From the NCBI GenBank assembly GCA_019637335.1, contig JAHBVV010000019.1, forward strand, positions 64,391-128,390: a stretch of 64,000 bases of DNA, read 5' to 3'. The stretch is from Candidatus Hydrogenedentota bacterium. GTDB lineage: Bacteria; Hydrogenedentota; Hydrogenedentia; Hydrogenedentales; JAEUWI01. Position 1 is the first letter of the stretch. Every line of letters starts with the position of its first letter. The notes beneath the pieces are model-generated. The model did no database searches and was not told the origin of the DNA. It worked only from the letters and a program-made list of their open reading frames with translations. Shown piece after piece: positions 24,882 through 33,746 of the stretch. Position numbers and translations under genes: made by a program.

Positions 24882-25277
24882 CTATTCCATCACGGAATCG
24901 CGCGTGACGTCGTCCTCGGTGCCGGGGACGCCATCCGGTCCGGAGGACCAAATCTGGTAATCCGCCAGGCGCGCGCTGGAGGCCGGCTTGTAGTTGTAGG
25001 GGTTGCCCCAGGGATCGGGGCGCACGGATTCGACGTAATTGCGCTTGCCGTTCACCGCGGCGGTCAGCGCGTCCAGGGACGGGGGATAGGTGTCGTTGTG
25101 GTCGAGGGCGTAGAGCCCGATCGCTGTGGACAGGCTCGCGATGTCCCCCTTGGCCGCGCGGATTTGGGACTCCCGGACACGCCCTCCGAAGGTGACCACG
25201 ACCATCCCAGCGAGGATGCCGATGATGACCGTAACCAGGATCAGTTCGATCAGGGTGAAACCGCCGTTGTTTCGCAT
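24882..25277 (-). CDS. gspG: Major pseudopilin GspG
   Basis: The 131-residue protein begins RNNGG-FTLIELILVTVIIGILAGMVV, an excellent prepilin leader with Glu at +5. It continues with AAKGDIASLSTAIGLYALDHNDTYPPSLDAL, the GspG hallmark, then DPWGNPYNYK and a C-terminal acidic loop SSGPDGVPGTEDDV that binds calcium in the family. GspG is the main filament subunit of the type II secretion pseudopilus. It is the first gene of the operon. GGGA lies 9 bases before the ATG. An upstream in-frame ATG would cover the promoter-like TATACT. Confidence 0.95.
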   Translation of the reverse strand: MRNNGGFTLIELILVTVIIGILAGMVVVTFGGRVRESQIRAAKGDIASLSTAIGLYALDHNDTYPPSLDALTAAVNGKRNYVESVRPDPWGNPYNYKPASSARLADYQIWSSGPDGVPGTEDDVTRDSVME

Positions 25278-25343
25278 TCCGTGGGTTCCCGTGCGTTTTG
25301 CCTGCGCGCTGGCGGCGCGTACGCCCGCTGCGCCGCGCTTTTC

Positions 25344-25377
25344 AGTATAGTACACGCGGCTTCGGCGCGCCAGTCAA
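25344..25377 (-). promoter_or_regulatory. Candidate promoter of the gsp operon
   Basis: On the reverse strand TTGACT at 25377-25372 is followed by TACTATACT. The hexamer TACTAT has a 19-base spacer, and TATACT (25349-25344) a 22-base one. It lies 67-100 bases before the gspG start, in the gap after the preceding minus-strand gene. TATACT matches the box found before other genes in the window. Confidence 0.4.
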
Positions 25378-25395
25378 AATCTCCTCGGCGAATCC

Positions 25396-26523
25396 TCAGA
25401 GCCGGAACCGCGCGCCGCGCCGTTTGAACGACAGCGGTGGGCCCGGGCTGTTCTCTGCCTCCAACGGCGTGGATTCCGCGAATGGCGTTGTTTCGCCCGA
25501 CGGATCGGGTTCCTGGATTGGCGGCGCGGGCGCCTCGGGAAGCTCCGCGAGCGGCGCATACCCATCCTCTGGAATGCGCTGCGGGCCGCGCCGACGCCGC
25601 GCGGGGAGGGGCTGCGGAAAAACCGGATCGTGGTAGACGCGGACCGATGCGGCCGCGCCGGCGGGCACGAGGCTGTAACCGATGATATCGCCCAGGTCGA
25701 TCAGGAAGGCCAGCGCCAGGAAGAAGATTTCCTTCCAGCCGACGCTCTCCGGATCGAAGAGGCGCTCGAACACGGCGAAAAGGGGGCTTTCCAGGGCGAC
25801 CGGCTCGGGCATGGCGATTCCCGCGAGCGCGCCCGCGTTCTTGACCGCGACGCGGAGTTCGTCCTGCAGCGCTTCAACTTCGGCGATGTTCTCGGGCCGC
25901 CGCCCGGCCAGGATCGCGTCGGCGGCTTCCTGTTCGGCGATGGCCGCGTCAATCGCCGCAAGTTCCACGGCCACCTCGTGCCCCAGCACGGTCAGCCGGT
26001 GGTCTTCCGCGCGCGCGCGGTTTCCGTAGCCGGCGGGGGCTTCGCGCAGGCCCCGGATCTCGGCCTCCAGCTCGCCCGTCTGGCGGGCCAGTATTTTCTC
26101 GCCGTCCTGCTTCCGCGCCAGCAGGCCGGCGCGCACTTCCGCGAGGTAGGTGTCGTAGGCGCGCTTGACCTTGTCGGTGGCGTGCCGCAGATAAAACTCC
26201 CGGTCACCGACGCGGTACAGCACGTCCATGTTGAAGGTAATGGATACCGAGGCCACCACGGTCAGCCCGATAATGCCAACGAGATTCAAACGCTTTTGCC
26301 CGTCAATAATGGCGAGTTTCAACGCGAACAGCATCAAACCGATGGCGACCGACAGGCCCAGGGCGAAAATGGAACAGTTCCACGTGCCGAGCATTCCCAA
26401 AGGGATCGGGATGATCGGATCCGGCAGTACGGAATCTCGGAGACTCGCGTAGGTGGTCCACATCGAGACGATCGTCAGGAGGAGCATGGCGAAAAAGATG
26501 GCGAGTCGTGATATGACGCCCAT
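25396..26523 (-). CDS. Membrane protein with central coiled coil, unknown function
   Basis: The 375-residue protein has three N-terminal hydrophobic helices (about 4-28, 43-72 and 79-105). A long charged, Ala/Glu/Arg-rich region of about 120-240 that should form a coiled coil follows. Another membrane segment lies near 262-290 (IFFLALAFLIDLGDIIGYSL), then a Pro-rich tail. I do not recognise the family. It lies upstream of gspG on the same strand with a 118-base gap, so co-transcription with the secretion genes is possible but not shown. AGGGAG lies 10 bases before the ATG. It is divergent from the PHP gene. Confidence 0.7.
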   Translation of the reverse strand: MGVISRLAIFFAMLLLTIVSMWTTYASLRDSVLPDPIIPIPLGMLGTWNCSIFALGLSVAIGLMLFALKLAIIDGQKRLNLVGIIGLTVVASVSITFNMDVLYRVGDREFYLRHATDKVKRAYDTYLAEVRAGLLARKQDGEKILARQTGELEAEIRGLREAPAGYGNRARAEDHRLTVLGHEVAVELAAIDAAIAEQEAADAILAGRRPENIAEVEALQDELRVAVKNAGALAGIAMPEPVALESPLFAVFERLFDPESVGWKEIFFLALAFLIDLGDIIGYSLVPAGAAASVRVYHDPVFPQPLPARRRRGPQRIPEDGYAPLAELPEAPAPPIQEPDPSGETTPFAESTPLEAENSPGPPLSFKRRGARFRL

Positions 26524-26627
26524 GAAATGAGATCTCCCTGTTCGGTGGTGAGCAATAGGACCCGATGCAGCGTTGCGCCCAGTCTACTGATCCGCGGCGC
26601 GCGAGAAAAGGTTCCCTGGAGCGTTGG

Positions 26628-26663
26628 GACAGAGTGGACAGAGTGGACAGAGTGGACGCGGTG
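26628..26663. repeat. Short 9-base tandem repeat (GACAGAGTG)
   Basis: Three exact copies of GACAGAGTG are followed by the variant GACGCGGTG, in the divergent gap between the membrane protein and the PHP gene. It resembles the 9-base period of the non-coding blocks elsewhere. Confidence 0.7.
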
Positions 26664-26696
26664 GATTCGCCGCGTCGAATGGACGGGGTGGACGTT

Positions 26697-26726
26697 TTGC
26701 CCGGACGCCCGCCATGTGACTATACT
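26697..26726 (+). promoter_or_regulatory. Candidate promoter of the PHP-domain gene
   Basis: TTGCCC at 26697-26702 and TATACT at 26721-26726 are separated by 18 bases. The -10 hexamer is the one that recurs in the window. The start codon is 57 bases downstream. Confidence 0.45.
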
Positions 26727-26782
26727 TGCGCTGCATTCCGCAGGGGGCGCGGGTCCAAGCTCCCCAAGTCATTCGAGGCGCC

Positions 26783-28162
26783 ATGTTGTTCAAATCGAAG
26801 TCCCCCCGTAAGCACCGTTCGCTGTTTCGCCGCCTGGTGCGCGGCTTTCTTGTTGCGGGCCTCGCGCTGATGCTGCTGCTGAGCGCGATGGTGCTCTGGT
26901 TCGCGCGCGGCGCGCTCTACAACCGGTTCGTCTATTTCCCGAAGGAGGTAGCCGCGTGGGAGGCGATCCGGAACAACCGCCTGGAGGTGACGCTTGACGA
27001 TGGCTGGGGGGCCTATCGGGGCAATTGCCACAGCCACTCGCACGTTTCGCACGACAGCGACGTGCCGTTCGAGGAGATTCTTGCCGCGCTGAAGTCCGCC
27101 GGCAACGACTTCATCTTCATGACCGATCACGTGGTCGATAACATCGCGGACTACTCGATCCAGTGGAAGGGCCTGTACGACGGCGTCCTGTTTGTCCGCG
27201 GCTACGAAATGGGCTACGGGTTCCTGCCCTGGGGCCTGCCGGACGACACTATCTTGAAGCGCGACGAGGAGATAGAGGTGCTGGCGCGCCAGATCCGGGA
27301 ACGCGGCGGGATACTGTTCTTCGGGCACACGGAGGAAGAGCGCCAGTGGGACTTGCCCGAACTCAACGGCATGGAGATTTACAACCTCCACACGGACACG
27401 AAGGACGAGGATCTCTGGTTTCTGCCGGATTTGCTGGCGAATATCCTGATAAACAACGGAAAATACCCCGACCAGGTGATCCGGCTGTTTTTTGATCCCC
27501 AGACCGAGATTCTGGCGCGCTGGGATGAACTGAACAAGACCCGCCGCATCACGGGGATCCAGGGCACGGACGCGCACCAGAACCAGGGTTTCCGCGGCGT
27601 CTACACCGCCGAGAATACGTTCCAGATCTGGGACACCAGCCCGGAGATGTTGACGGAGTTCAACCTGAACTTCCTCACGCGGACGTTGTTGCGCGTCTTC
27701 TTCGGCGCGTTCGCTCCGGGCGACGAGTTGTTTCATTTCCAGCTCGATCCGTACGAGCGCGTGGTGCGCTACTCCTCAACGCACATTCTCGCCCATGAAC
27801 TGACGGAAGCGGCGCTGTGCGAGAGCCTCGAAAAGGGACGGGCCTACGTGGCCTTCGACATGATCGCCGATGCGCGGGGCTTTGTCTATCTTGCCGAGGA
27901 CGGCGGGCGCCAGGCGGTGATGGGCGAATACCTGCCTTTTTCCGAATCGGTTCGTCTCCGCGCCGCGGCGCCGAACGTCGGGCGCATCAAGGTGTTGCGC
28001 GATGGGGCGGTCGTCCACCAGGTCGATGGCGCTGCGTTGGACTGGCGGCCCGGCGCGCCGGGGAACTACCGGATCGAGGTGGAGTTGTACATCGTAGACC
28101 GCTGGGTCCCATGGATTTACAGCAACCCGATTACCCTGACGGAAGGGGGCGCGCCCACCTGA
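26783..28162 (+). CDS. Membrane-anchored PHP-domain metal-dependent phosphoesterase-like protein
   Basis: The 459-residue protein has one N-terminal membrane helix (about 18-44) and an outside PHP domain. Metal-ligand motifs are CHSHSHVSHDSD near residue 80, MTDHVVDN, the His in FFGHTEEE, and GTDAHQN near residue 260. These together give the usual multi-metal PHP site. PHP proteins hydrolyse phosphoesters; the membrane-bound form is often annotated only as PHP domain-containing. The C-terminal part (about 370-459) looks like an Ig-like beta domain. The start ATG 26783 is close to GAGG. An alternative longer frame starting at 26726 would include the -10 box. The Ser-His cluster before the Asp is a family feature. 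Confidence 0.85.
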   Translation: MLFKSKSPRKHRSLFRRLVRGFLVAGLALMLLLSAMVLWFARGALYNRFVYFPKEVAAWEAIRNNRLEVTLDDGWGAYRGNCHSHSHVSHDSDVPFEEILAALKSAGNDFIFMTDHVVDNIADYSIQWKGLYDGVLFVRGYEMGYGFLPWGLPDDTILKRDEEIEVLARQIRERGGILFFGHTEEERQWDLPELNGMEIYNLHTDTKDEDLWFLPDLLANILINNGKYPDQVIRLFFDPQTEILARWDELNKTRRITGIQGTDAHQNQGFRGVYTAENTFQIWDTSPEMLTEFNLNFLTRTLLRVFFGAFAPGDELFHFQLDPYERVVRYSSTHILAHELTEAALCESLEKGRAYVAFDMIADARGFVYLAEDGGRQAVMGEYLPFSESVRLRAAAPNVGRIKVLRDGAVVHQVDGAALDWRPGAPGNYRIEVELYIVDRWVPWIYSNPITLTEGGAPT

Positions 28163-28263
28163 TTCTCGGGCCGCCTGGTATGGAAAACCCGACCGCCGCG
28201 AATGCACCCGGTATGCGGGCGCTGTCGGTTTTGTAATGCGTGCTTGACAAGGCGCGCGTTTCC

Positions 28264-28277
28264 GCCGATGATACAAT
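28264..28277 (+). promoter_or_regulatory. Candidate extended -10 box, possibly leaderless start
   Basis: TGATACAAT at 28269-28277 is an extended -10 form (TG, one base, TACAAT). Transcription would begin about 28284, only about 4 bases before ATG 28288, which suggests a very short or no leader. TTGACA at 28242 is present, but 22 to 24 bases away is too far for a standard spacer. Confidence 0.35.
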
Positions 28278-28287
28278 CGTGGTGCGT

Positions 28288-30897
28288 ATGACGGCTAGCA
28301 GGCGAACACATAGTACTTTTGGCGGCTCGCGCCCGGCCCGGGTCCGGTGGTGGGGTGTGTTTGCGGGGCTGGCGCTCCTGGTTGGCTTTCTCGCGCCCCG
28401 GCCCGCGTTTGGCGTCTCCCCCTGGGATCCGGCGGCCCCGTATGCCGACGCCTACCGATCCGGGCGGTACGCCGAAGCCCTGGAAGAGCTTGATCGCGCC
28501 ATTGCGGGCGAGTTGGGCCAGCCCCCCGCCTCGTGGCTCGCCGATCAGGCGGAATTGCTCTGGATCGTGGGACGCCACAGTAAAGCGATCACGGTGATGG
28601 GCGATGTGGTGCGCCGCGTGTATGAGCCCGCCTTCACGGTGCGGCTGGCCGCGATGTACCGGGAATTGGGCCAATCCCTCGACGCCCAGGTGGCCGTGGA
28701 TCTGGCCGTCCAGCAGAGCCGGTCGCGCCAATCACCGTCGTATCTGCGCGAAAACCTGATCGCGATCGGCCAGATCGCGCTCTGGCAGGGCGAGAACCCG
28801 CGCACGATCCTTCAGTTCTACCAGCAGCGGGTCTTGCAGCGCTACCCCGATTTTGTGGCGGGCTACGTGGCCGCCGGTCAGCTCGCGCTCGACGGCTACG
28901 CCTACGATCTGGCCGAAAAGTATTTTCAGCAGGCGCTGGACCGCGATTCCATGCGGCAGCCCGCGCTCGCGGGCATGGCGGAGACCTATTACCGCGCCGG
29001 GGATCCCGCCTTTGAGGGCATCGCGGAACTCTTGCGCGCCATCAATCCGAACCATTCCCGGTTGCTCCAGCTGCTCGCCGAACGCGCGCTCATGGGCGGC
29101 AATCTGGATGAAGCGCGCGCGCTGCTCGATACCCTCCTCGGGTTCAATCCCGCGCATGGCGGCGGCCTTGCCCTGCGGGCGGCGGCGGCATTTCTCGCGG
29201 GAGACGGCGAAAAACAGCGCGAAGCGCTCGCGCGCCTGGCCGAGATCAATCCCGCCAGCGGAGAGGGATACCGCATCCTCGGCGATCTGGCCGCCCGCCA
29301 CTACCGCTTCGAAGAAGCCGCCGCGTTTCTGCGGCAGGGCGTCGCAATAGACCCCGAGAATGTCCGCGCGCGCGCCTCACTGGGGCTGAATCTGCTGCGG
29401 CTGGGCGAGGACGCGGAGGGACGGACGATTCTGGAGGAGGTGTTCGAGGACGATCCCTACAACGTGCAGGTCTACAACATGCTCGAAGTGCTGGATTCGC
29501 TGGACGCCTTCGAGACCGTGCGCAACGCGAATTTCACGGTCACGCTGCCCAACCTGGAGGCGGCCGTCATGGGCCCGGACGCGGTCGGGTTGCTGGAGGA
29601 GGCGCTCGCGCGTTACGAGACCGAATACCAGGTCGGGGTGAAGCGCCCGGTCCACGTGCAGTTTTTCGACGATCACGACGAATTCATGGTCCGATCAATT
29701 GGTCTCCCGGGCAATCCCGGGCATCTGGGCATCTGCTTCGGCAACCTCGTTACGATGGACTCGCCGCGCGCTCGCGAGCCGCGATCCATGAACTGGCGAT
29801 CGGTGCTCTGGCACGAGTTCGTGCACGTGATCACGCTCCAGAAAACCGCCAACCGGATCCCGCGCTGGCTGTCGGAGGGGATCTCGGTGTATGAGGAGGG
29901 GCAGCGCGATTCCTCCTGGGGGCAGCCGCTGGATCCGGATTTCCAGCCCCTGCTGGCACCGGGAGAGTGGCCGGACATGGCCGCGCTCGAGCGTTACTTC
30001 GTGGCGCCGGAGTCGCCGATCCACCTGATCTTCGGTTACTTCCTCGCGGGGGCTTTTGTCGAGTCCTACGTGGACGCCTATGGCAAGCCGGCGCTCGTCG
30101 CCGCGCTGGACGCCATCCGCGATGGCGCGCTGGCGAACGAGGCGCTTGTCGGGGCCGCGGGCGTGGACGGTGGCCAGGTGAACGAAGCGTTTGCGGCGCA
30201 CCTGGCCCGCGTGTGCGCCCCGCTTCTGGCCGCGGCCGAGGAAGGCGATCGAAATGACCCTGCTCCGGAAGGTTTTTTTGGGGAGGAGCACGGGCCGGAT
30301 ATCGAGGCCGTGGAACTGGCGCTGCGCGGTCAGAAAGCGCTGGATTCGGGCGAGATCAATCAGGCCATCGAACACTTCGAGGCCGCCGCCGCGCAATTGC
30401 CGGCGCTTCCCGGGGACCTCAACCCGCTTCGCAACCTGGTTGAAATCCGGCGAGCATCCGGCGATCTCGAACAGTGGTACCAGGAAGTGCGCCGCCTGCA
30501 GCGCCACGTTCCGACCGCGTTTGACGAGACCAAGGCGCTCATGGAGGCGCTCGAAGCCGAGGGCGACTGGCCGCGCGTGCTGGACCTTGCGCGCTGGTGC
30601 GCCGGCATCGATCCCTTTGATGTGGAAGTCCACAGCGCGCAAATGCATGCCGAGCGCGCCCTGGGCGATCGGGAAGGCTTAATGGCGACGCTGGACCGCC
30701 TTGCCGCGCTCGACACGGCCCAGGCGGATACCTACCGTCTCGGGAAGGCGCGCGTGCTGTTTGAGTCGCGGCGATTGCCGGAAGCGCGCAACGAAGTGCT
30801 CGCGCTCCTCGAGCGCTATCCGGCCTACCGGGAAGCGCAGGAATTGCTGCTGGAGCTTCACGAGACAGACACGGAGGTTCACCGTGAAGCGGAGTAG
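28288..30897 (+). CDS. TPR protein with peptidase-MA-like gluzincin domain, secreted
   Basis: The 869-residue protein has a signal-anchor stretch at about 19-42 (WWGVFAGLALLVGFLAP). Helical tetratricopeptide-like repeats cover about 50-420. A metallopeptidase domain has HEFVH at 509-513 and a third ligand Glu530 in LSEGISVYEE (HExxH-x16-E spacing), which places it with the peptidase MA-like gluzincins. More TPR-like repeats continue to the end. It is the first gene of the MoxR/Bat-type operon and overlaps the next gene by 14 bases. I chose ATG 28288, since an earlier start would cover the -10 box. Such proteins may act in envelope assembly or turnover; that is inference. Confidence 0.8.
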   Translation: MTASRRTHSTFGGSRPARVRWWGVFAGLALLVGFLAPRPAFGVSPWDPAAPYADAYRSGRYAEALEELDRAIAGELGQPPASWLADQAELLWIVGRHSKAITVMGDVVRRVYEPAFTVRLAAMYRELGQSLDAQVAVDLAVQQSRSRQSPSYLRENLIAIGQIALWQGENPRTILQFYQQRVLQRYPDFVAGYVAAGQLALDGYAYDLAEKYFQQALDRDSMRQPALAGMAETYYRAGDPAFEGIAELLRAINPNHSRLLQLLAERALMGGNLDEARALLDTLLGFNPAHGGGLALRAAAAFLAGDGEKQREALARLAEINPASGEGYRILGDLAARHYRFEEAAAFLRQGVAIDPENVRARASLGLNLLRLGEDAEGRTILEEVFEDDPYNVQVYNMLEVLDSLDAFETVRNANFTVTLPNLEAAVMGPDAVGLLEEALARYETEYQVGVKRPVHVQFFDDHDEFMVRSIGLPGNPGHLGICFGNLVTMDSPRAREPRSMNWRSVLWHEFVHVITLQKTANRIPRWLSEGISVYEEGQRDSSWGQPLDPDFQPLLAPGEWPDMAALERYFVAPESPIHLIFGYFLAGAFVESYVDAYGKPALVAALDAIRDGALANEALVGAAGVDGGQVNEAFAAHLARVCAPLLAAAEEGDRNDPAPEGFFGEEHGPDIEAVELALRGQKALDSGEINQAIEHFEAAAAQLPALPGDLNPLRNLVEIRRASGDLEQWYQEVRRLQRHVPTAFDETKALMEALEAEGDWPRVLDLARWCAGIDPFDVEVHSAQMHAERALGDREGLMATLDRLAALDTAQADTYRLGKARVLFESRRLPEARNEVLALLERYPAYREAQELLLELHETDTEVHREAE

Positions 30898-31717
30898 GCT
30901 GTTCCCCGCGCTGATCCTTTCCGGCATGCTGCTATTGCCCGCTCCGCTGCTCTGGGGCCAGGGCCGGTGGGGCTGGGGCGGCGCTGAACAGAATCTGCAG
31001 GTTGGCGGGCATCCGTTTCCGGGCAACAGCTTCACGTTCTGCCGGATACAGTACGACAGCGACACGTCCGGGCGGCGCGGCTGGGGCAAGTGGCGGACGG
31101 ACTACCCGGATTCCGACTACAACTTCATGTTGCGCTTGTCGCAGTTGACGAGCATTGCGGTGACGCGGCACCCCGACGGCGATTTCCGGCACGACATCGT
31201 CCGCCTGGACCAGCCGGAGTTGCGCAATTATCCCTTCATCTACATGATCGAGGTGGGGGACATCATGCTCTCGGAGGCGGAGCGCGAGGGGCTGCGCAAT
31301 TATCTCCTGCGGGGCGGCTTCCTGATGGTGGACGATTTTTGGGGGGAGCGGGAATGGCGAAACTGGTGTTACGAGTTTGACCAGGTGCTCCCGCCGGACA
31401 AGTATCCGCGCTTCGAGATCCCGCTGGACCACCCGATTTACCACATTGTGTTTGACATCGACGAAGTGCCACAGGTGCCCTCGATCAACCGCTGGCTCTA
31501 CACTGGCCTCACTTTTGAGACCAGCGATTCACGGACCCCGCACATCTGGGGGGTCAACGACGAGAACGGGCGGCTCATGGCGGTGATCTGTCACAACACC
31601 GATCTCGGCGATGGCTGGGAGCGCGAGGGGCACAATCACGAGTACTTCCAGGAGTTTTCGGTCAAGAAGGCCTACCCCATGGGCATCAACATTGTGGTGT
31701 ATGCGCTGACCCACTGA
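30884..31717 (+). CDS. DUF4159 protein, secreted
   Basis: The 277-residue protein starts at GTG 30884, with GGAGG 6 bases before it, and begins with a signal peptide (MKRSRLFPALILSGMLLLPA form). The rest matches DUF4159: LRLSQLTSI, YPFIYMIEVG, LRNYLLRGGFLMVDDFWGE and the C-terminal NTDLGDGWE. DUF4159 proteins occur beside MoxR, DUF58 and vWA genes in many bacteria. The role is unknown. The domain resembles a glutamine-amidotransferase-like Rossmann fold without the catalytic residues. The start overlaps the TPR-peptidase gene by 14 bases. Confidence 0.85.
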   Translation: MKRSRLFPALILSGMLLLPAPLLWGQGRWGWGGAEQNLQVGGHPFPGNSFTFCRIQYDSDTSGRRGWGKWRTDYPDSDYNFMLRLSQLTSIAVTRHPDGDFRHDIVRLDQPELRNYPFIYMIEVGDIMLSEAEREGLRNYLLRGGFLMVDDFWGEREWRNWCYEFDQVLPPDKYPRFEIPLDHPIYHIVFDIDEVPQVPSINRWLYTGLTFETSDSRTPHIWGVNDENGRLMAVICHNTDLGDGWEREGHNHEYFQEFSVKKAYPMGINIVVYALTH

Positions 31718-31768
31718 CGGGCCGGCCTGCGAACGGCCCCCGGGCCGCCTGAACGAAAGGATTCACGG

Positions 31769-32800
31769 ATGAACGACAATCTGGAGACGGCGCAGGCCCC
31801 TTTCGAACCGGCCGCGCTGGACCGGTTGCGCGAAGGGCGCGCGCGGATGCTGGCGGAGTTGCGCAAGGTCATCGTGGGCCAGGACGCCGTGGTGGACTCC
31901 TTGATGCGCGTGCTGTTTTCGGGTTCGCACGGGCTGATCACCGGCCCGCCGGGGCTCGCGAAGACCTTGCTCATTCGGTCGGTCGCGCAGATTCTCGATC
32001 TGGATTTCAAGCGCATCCAGTTTACGCCCGACCTCATGCCGAGCGACATTACCGGGACCGAACTGATCGAGGAAGATCGTAACACCGGCCACCGCGACCT
32101 GCGTTTTGTGCCGGGGCCGGTCTTTACCAATGTTTTGCTCGCGGACGAAATTAACCGCACGCCCCCGAAGACGCAGGCCGCGCTGCTCGAAGCCATGGAG
32201 GAGAAGCAGGTCACCGTGGCGGGCCAGCTGCGCCCGTTGAACAAACCGTTTTTCGTGCTCGCGACCCAGAACCCCATCGAACTCGAGGGGACCTACCCGC
32301 TGCCCGAGGCGCAGCTCGACCGCTTCATGTGCAGCATCAACATCGGCTACCTGAGTGAGGACGAAGAGCTTCGCGTGGTCACGCAGACGACCGCGCCCGC
32401 CGGGGAGGCGCCGCAGCCCGTGTTTTCCGGCCAGGACATGCTGGATTTCGCGCGGCTGGTGCGGTTGGTGCCCGTAGCGGATCCCATCGCGCGCTACGCG
32501 GTGCGCCTGGTGCAGGCGAGCCGCCCGCTGGAAAAGGAGTCCCCGGACTTCGTGAAACAGTGGGTCGGCTGGGGCGCGGGCACGCGTGGCAGCCAGTACC
32601 TGGTGCTCGCGGCGAAGGCGCGTGCGCTGCTGGCGGGGCGTTTTCACGTCGCCTCGGAGGATATTCGCGCGGTCGCGCACGAAGTCCTGCGGCACCGTAT
32701 CCTGACCAACTTCCGCGCGGAGGCGGATCAGGTGCGCGTGGACGATGTGATCGATCGCCTGCTGGAGCACGTCCCGGGCCCCGCGGCCGAGGGAGGTTGA
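31769..32800 (+). CDS. MoxR-family AAA+ ATPase
   Basis: The 343-residue protein is a MoxR AAA+ ATPase. Walker A is GPPGLAKT, Walker B is VLLADEINRTPPKTQAALLEAMEE, and sensor-type FFVLATQNPIELEGTYPLPEAQLDRF follows. The C-terminal lid domain is complete. MoxR ATPases act as chaperone-like factors for metal insertion or folding and pair with vWA proteins, usually next to DUF58 genes as here. GAAAGGA precedes ATG 31769. There are 51 bases after the DUF4159 gene and 10 bases before the DUF58 gene. Confidence 0.95.
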   Translation: MNDNLETAQAPFEPAALDRLREGRARMLAELRKVIVGQDAVVDSLMRVLFSGSHGLITGPPGLAKTLLIRSVAQILDLDFKRIQFTPDLMPSDITGTELIEEDRNTGHRDLRFVPGPVFTNVLLADEINRTPPKTQAALLEAMEEKQVTVAGQLRPLNKPFFVLATQNPIELEGTYPLPEAQLDRFMCSINIGYLSEDEELRVVTQTTAPAGEAPQPVFSGQDMLDFARLVRLVPVADPIARYAVRLVQASRPLEKESPDFVKQWVGWGAGTRGSQYLVLAAKARALLAGRFHVASEDIRAVAHEVLRHRILTNFRAEADQVRVDDVIDRLLEHVPGPAAEGG

Positions 32801-32810
32801 GCGCATTCCC

Positions 32811-33746
32811 ATGCCCGCCATCGTCCAACGCAACATAGCGCCCGAGGAACTGGCGCAGGTGAAGGACCTCTGGCTCCTGGCGCAGACGCTGGTGGCGGGG
32901 CAGCAGTTGGGCCTGCACCGCAGCCCGCATTCCGGATCGTCGGTCGAATTCGCGCAATACCGACCCTACACCCAGGGGGACGATCCGCGATTCGTGGACT
33001 GGCGGCGTTACGGGCGGACGGACCGCCTGCACATCCGGGAATTCCACGAAGAAACGAATATGCGCTGCACCCTGCTGCTGGATTGCAGCGCATCCATGGG
33101 CTACGGCACGACCGCGCTGACGAAGTTCCGGTATGCGCAGATTCTGGCGGCGTCCCTGGCGTGGCTTCTGACTCTGCAGCACGACGAGGTGGCGCTGGCC
33201 GCCTACCACGAGAGTATCTGCTGCCACATTCCGTTCCAGCGCCGGACGCATCAGGTGCGGCGCCTGATCGCGGCGATCGAGCAGCAAGCGCCCGCGGGTC
33301 ACACCGAGACGGCGGAGGCGCTGGCGTGGGTGGGCAATGTCATGACGGCGCGGGGCATGGTGGTGCTCATCAGCGATCTGTTGCAGCCGCTGCCCGTGGT
33401 GGAGACGCAGCTGCGCGCGCTGCGGGCGCGCCGGCACGACGTGCTCGTGTTTCAGCTGGCCGACGTGGCCGAGGAGACCTTCCCTTTCGGGCCGGAGGTG
33501 ACCTTGCGCGACGCCGAGGGGCACGAAGAGCGCCCGGCGAATCCGGACCGGGTGCGGGAAGCGTATCTTGCGAATCGCGCGGCGCATTTTGACCGCATTC
33601 GCGAGGTCTGCCTGGCCTACGAGATCGATTACGAGCCCCTGCGCACCGATCGCCCGTTGGACTCGGCGCTGCAGCAGTTCCTGCACCGCCGCGCCCACGC
33701 GCTCCTGACGACGAGCAAGCGCGCGCTTTCGACGGGGGGCGGCTGA
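32811..33746 (+). CDS. DUF58 protein with vWA-like fold
   Basis: The 311-residue protein carries the DUF58 signature FAQYRPYTQGDDPRFVDWRRYGRTDRLHIREF. A vWA MIDAS-like motif DCSASM at about residue 90 follows, then the continuing VWA fold (VVLISDLLQPL). DUF58 proteins accompany MoxR and supply the vWA partner. The gene lies 10 bases after moxR and its stop overlaps the next start by one base (TGATG). Confidence 0.95.
   Translation: MPAIVQRNIAPEELAQVKDLWLLAQTLVAGQQLGLHRSPHSGSSVEFAQYRPYTQGDDPRFVDWRRYGRTDRLHIREFHEETNMRCTLLLDCSASMGYGTTALTKFRYAQILAASLAWLLTLQHDEVALAAYHESICCHIPFQRRTHQVRRLIAAIEQQAPAGHTETAEALAWVGNVMTARGMVVLISDLLQPLPVVETQLRALRARRHDVLVFQLADVAEETFPFGPEVTLRDAEGHEERPANPDRVREAYLANRAAHFDRIREVCLAYEIDYEPLRTDRPLDSALQQFLHRRAHALLTTSKRALSTGGG

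Noticed and set aside
28242-28277. TTGACA plus TACAAT as a standard promoter
   Set aside because: The spacer is 24 bases to TACAAT. Only the extended -10 is plausible.
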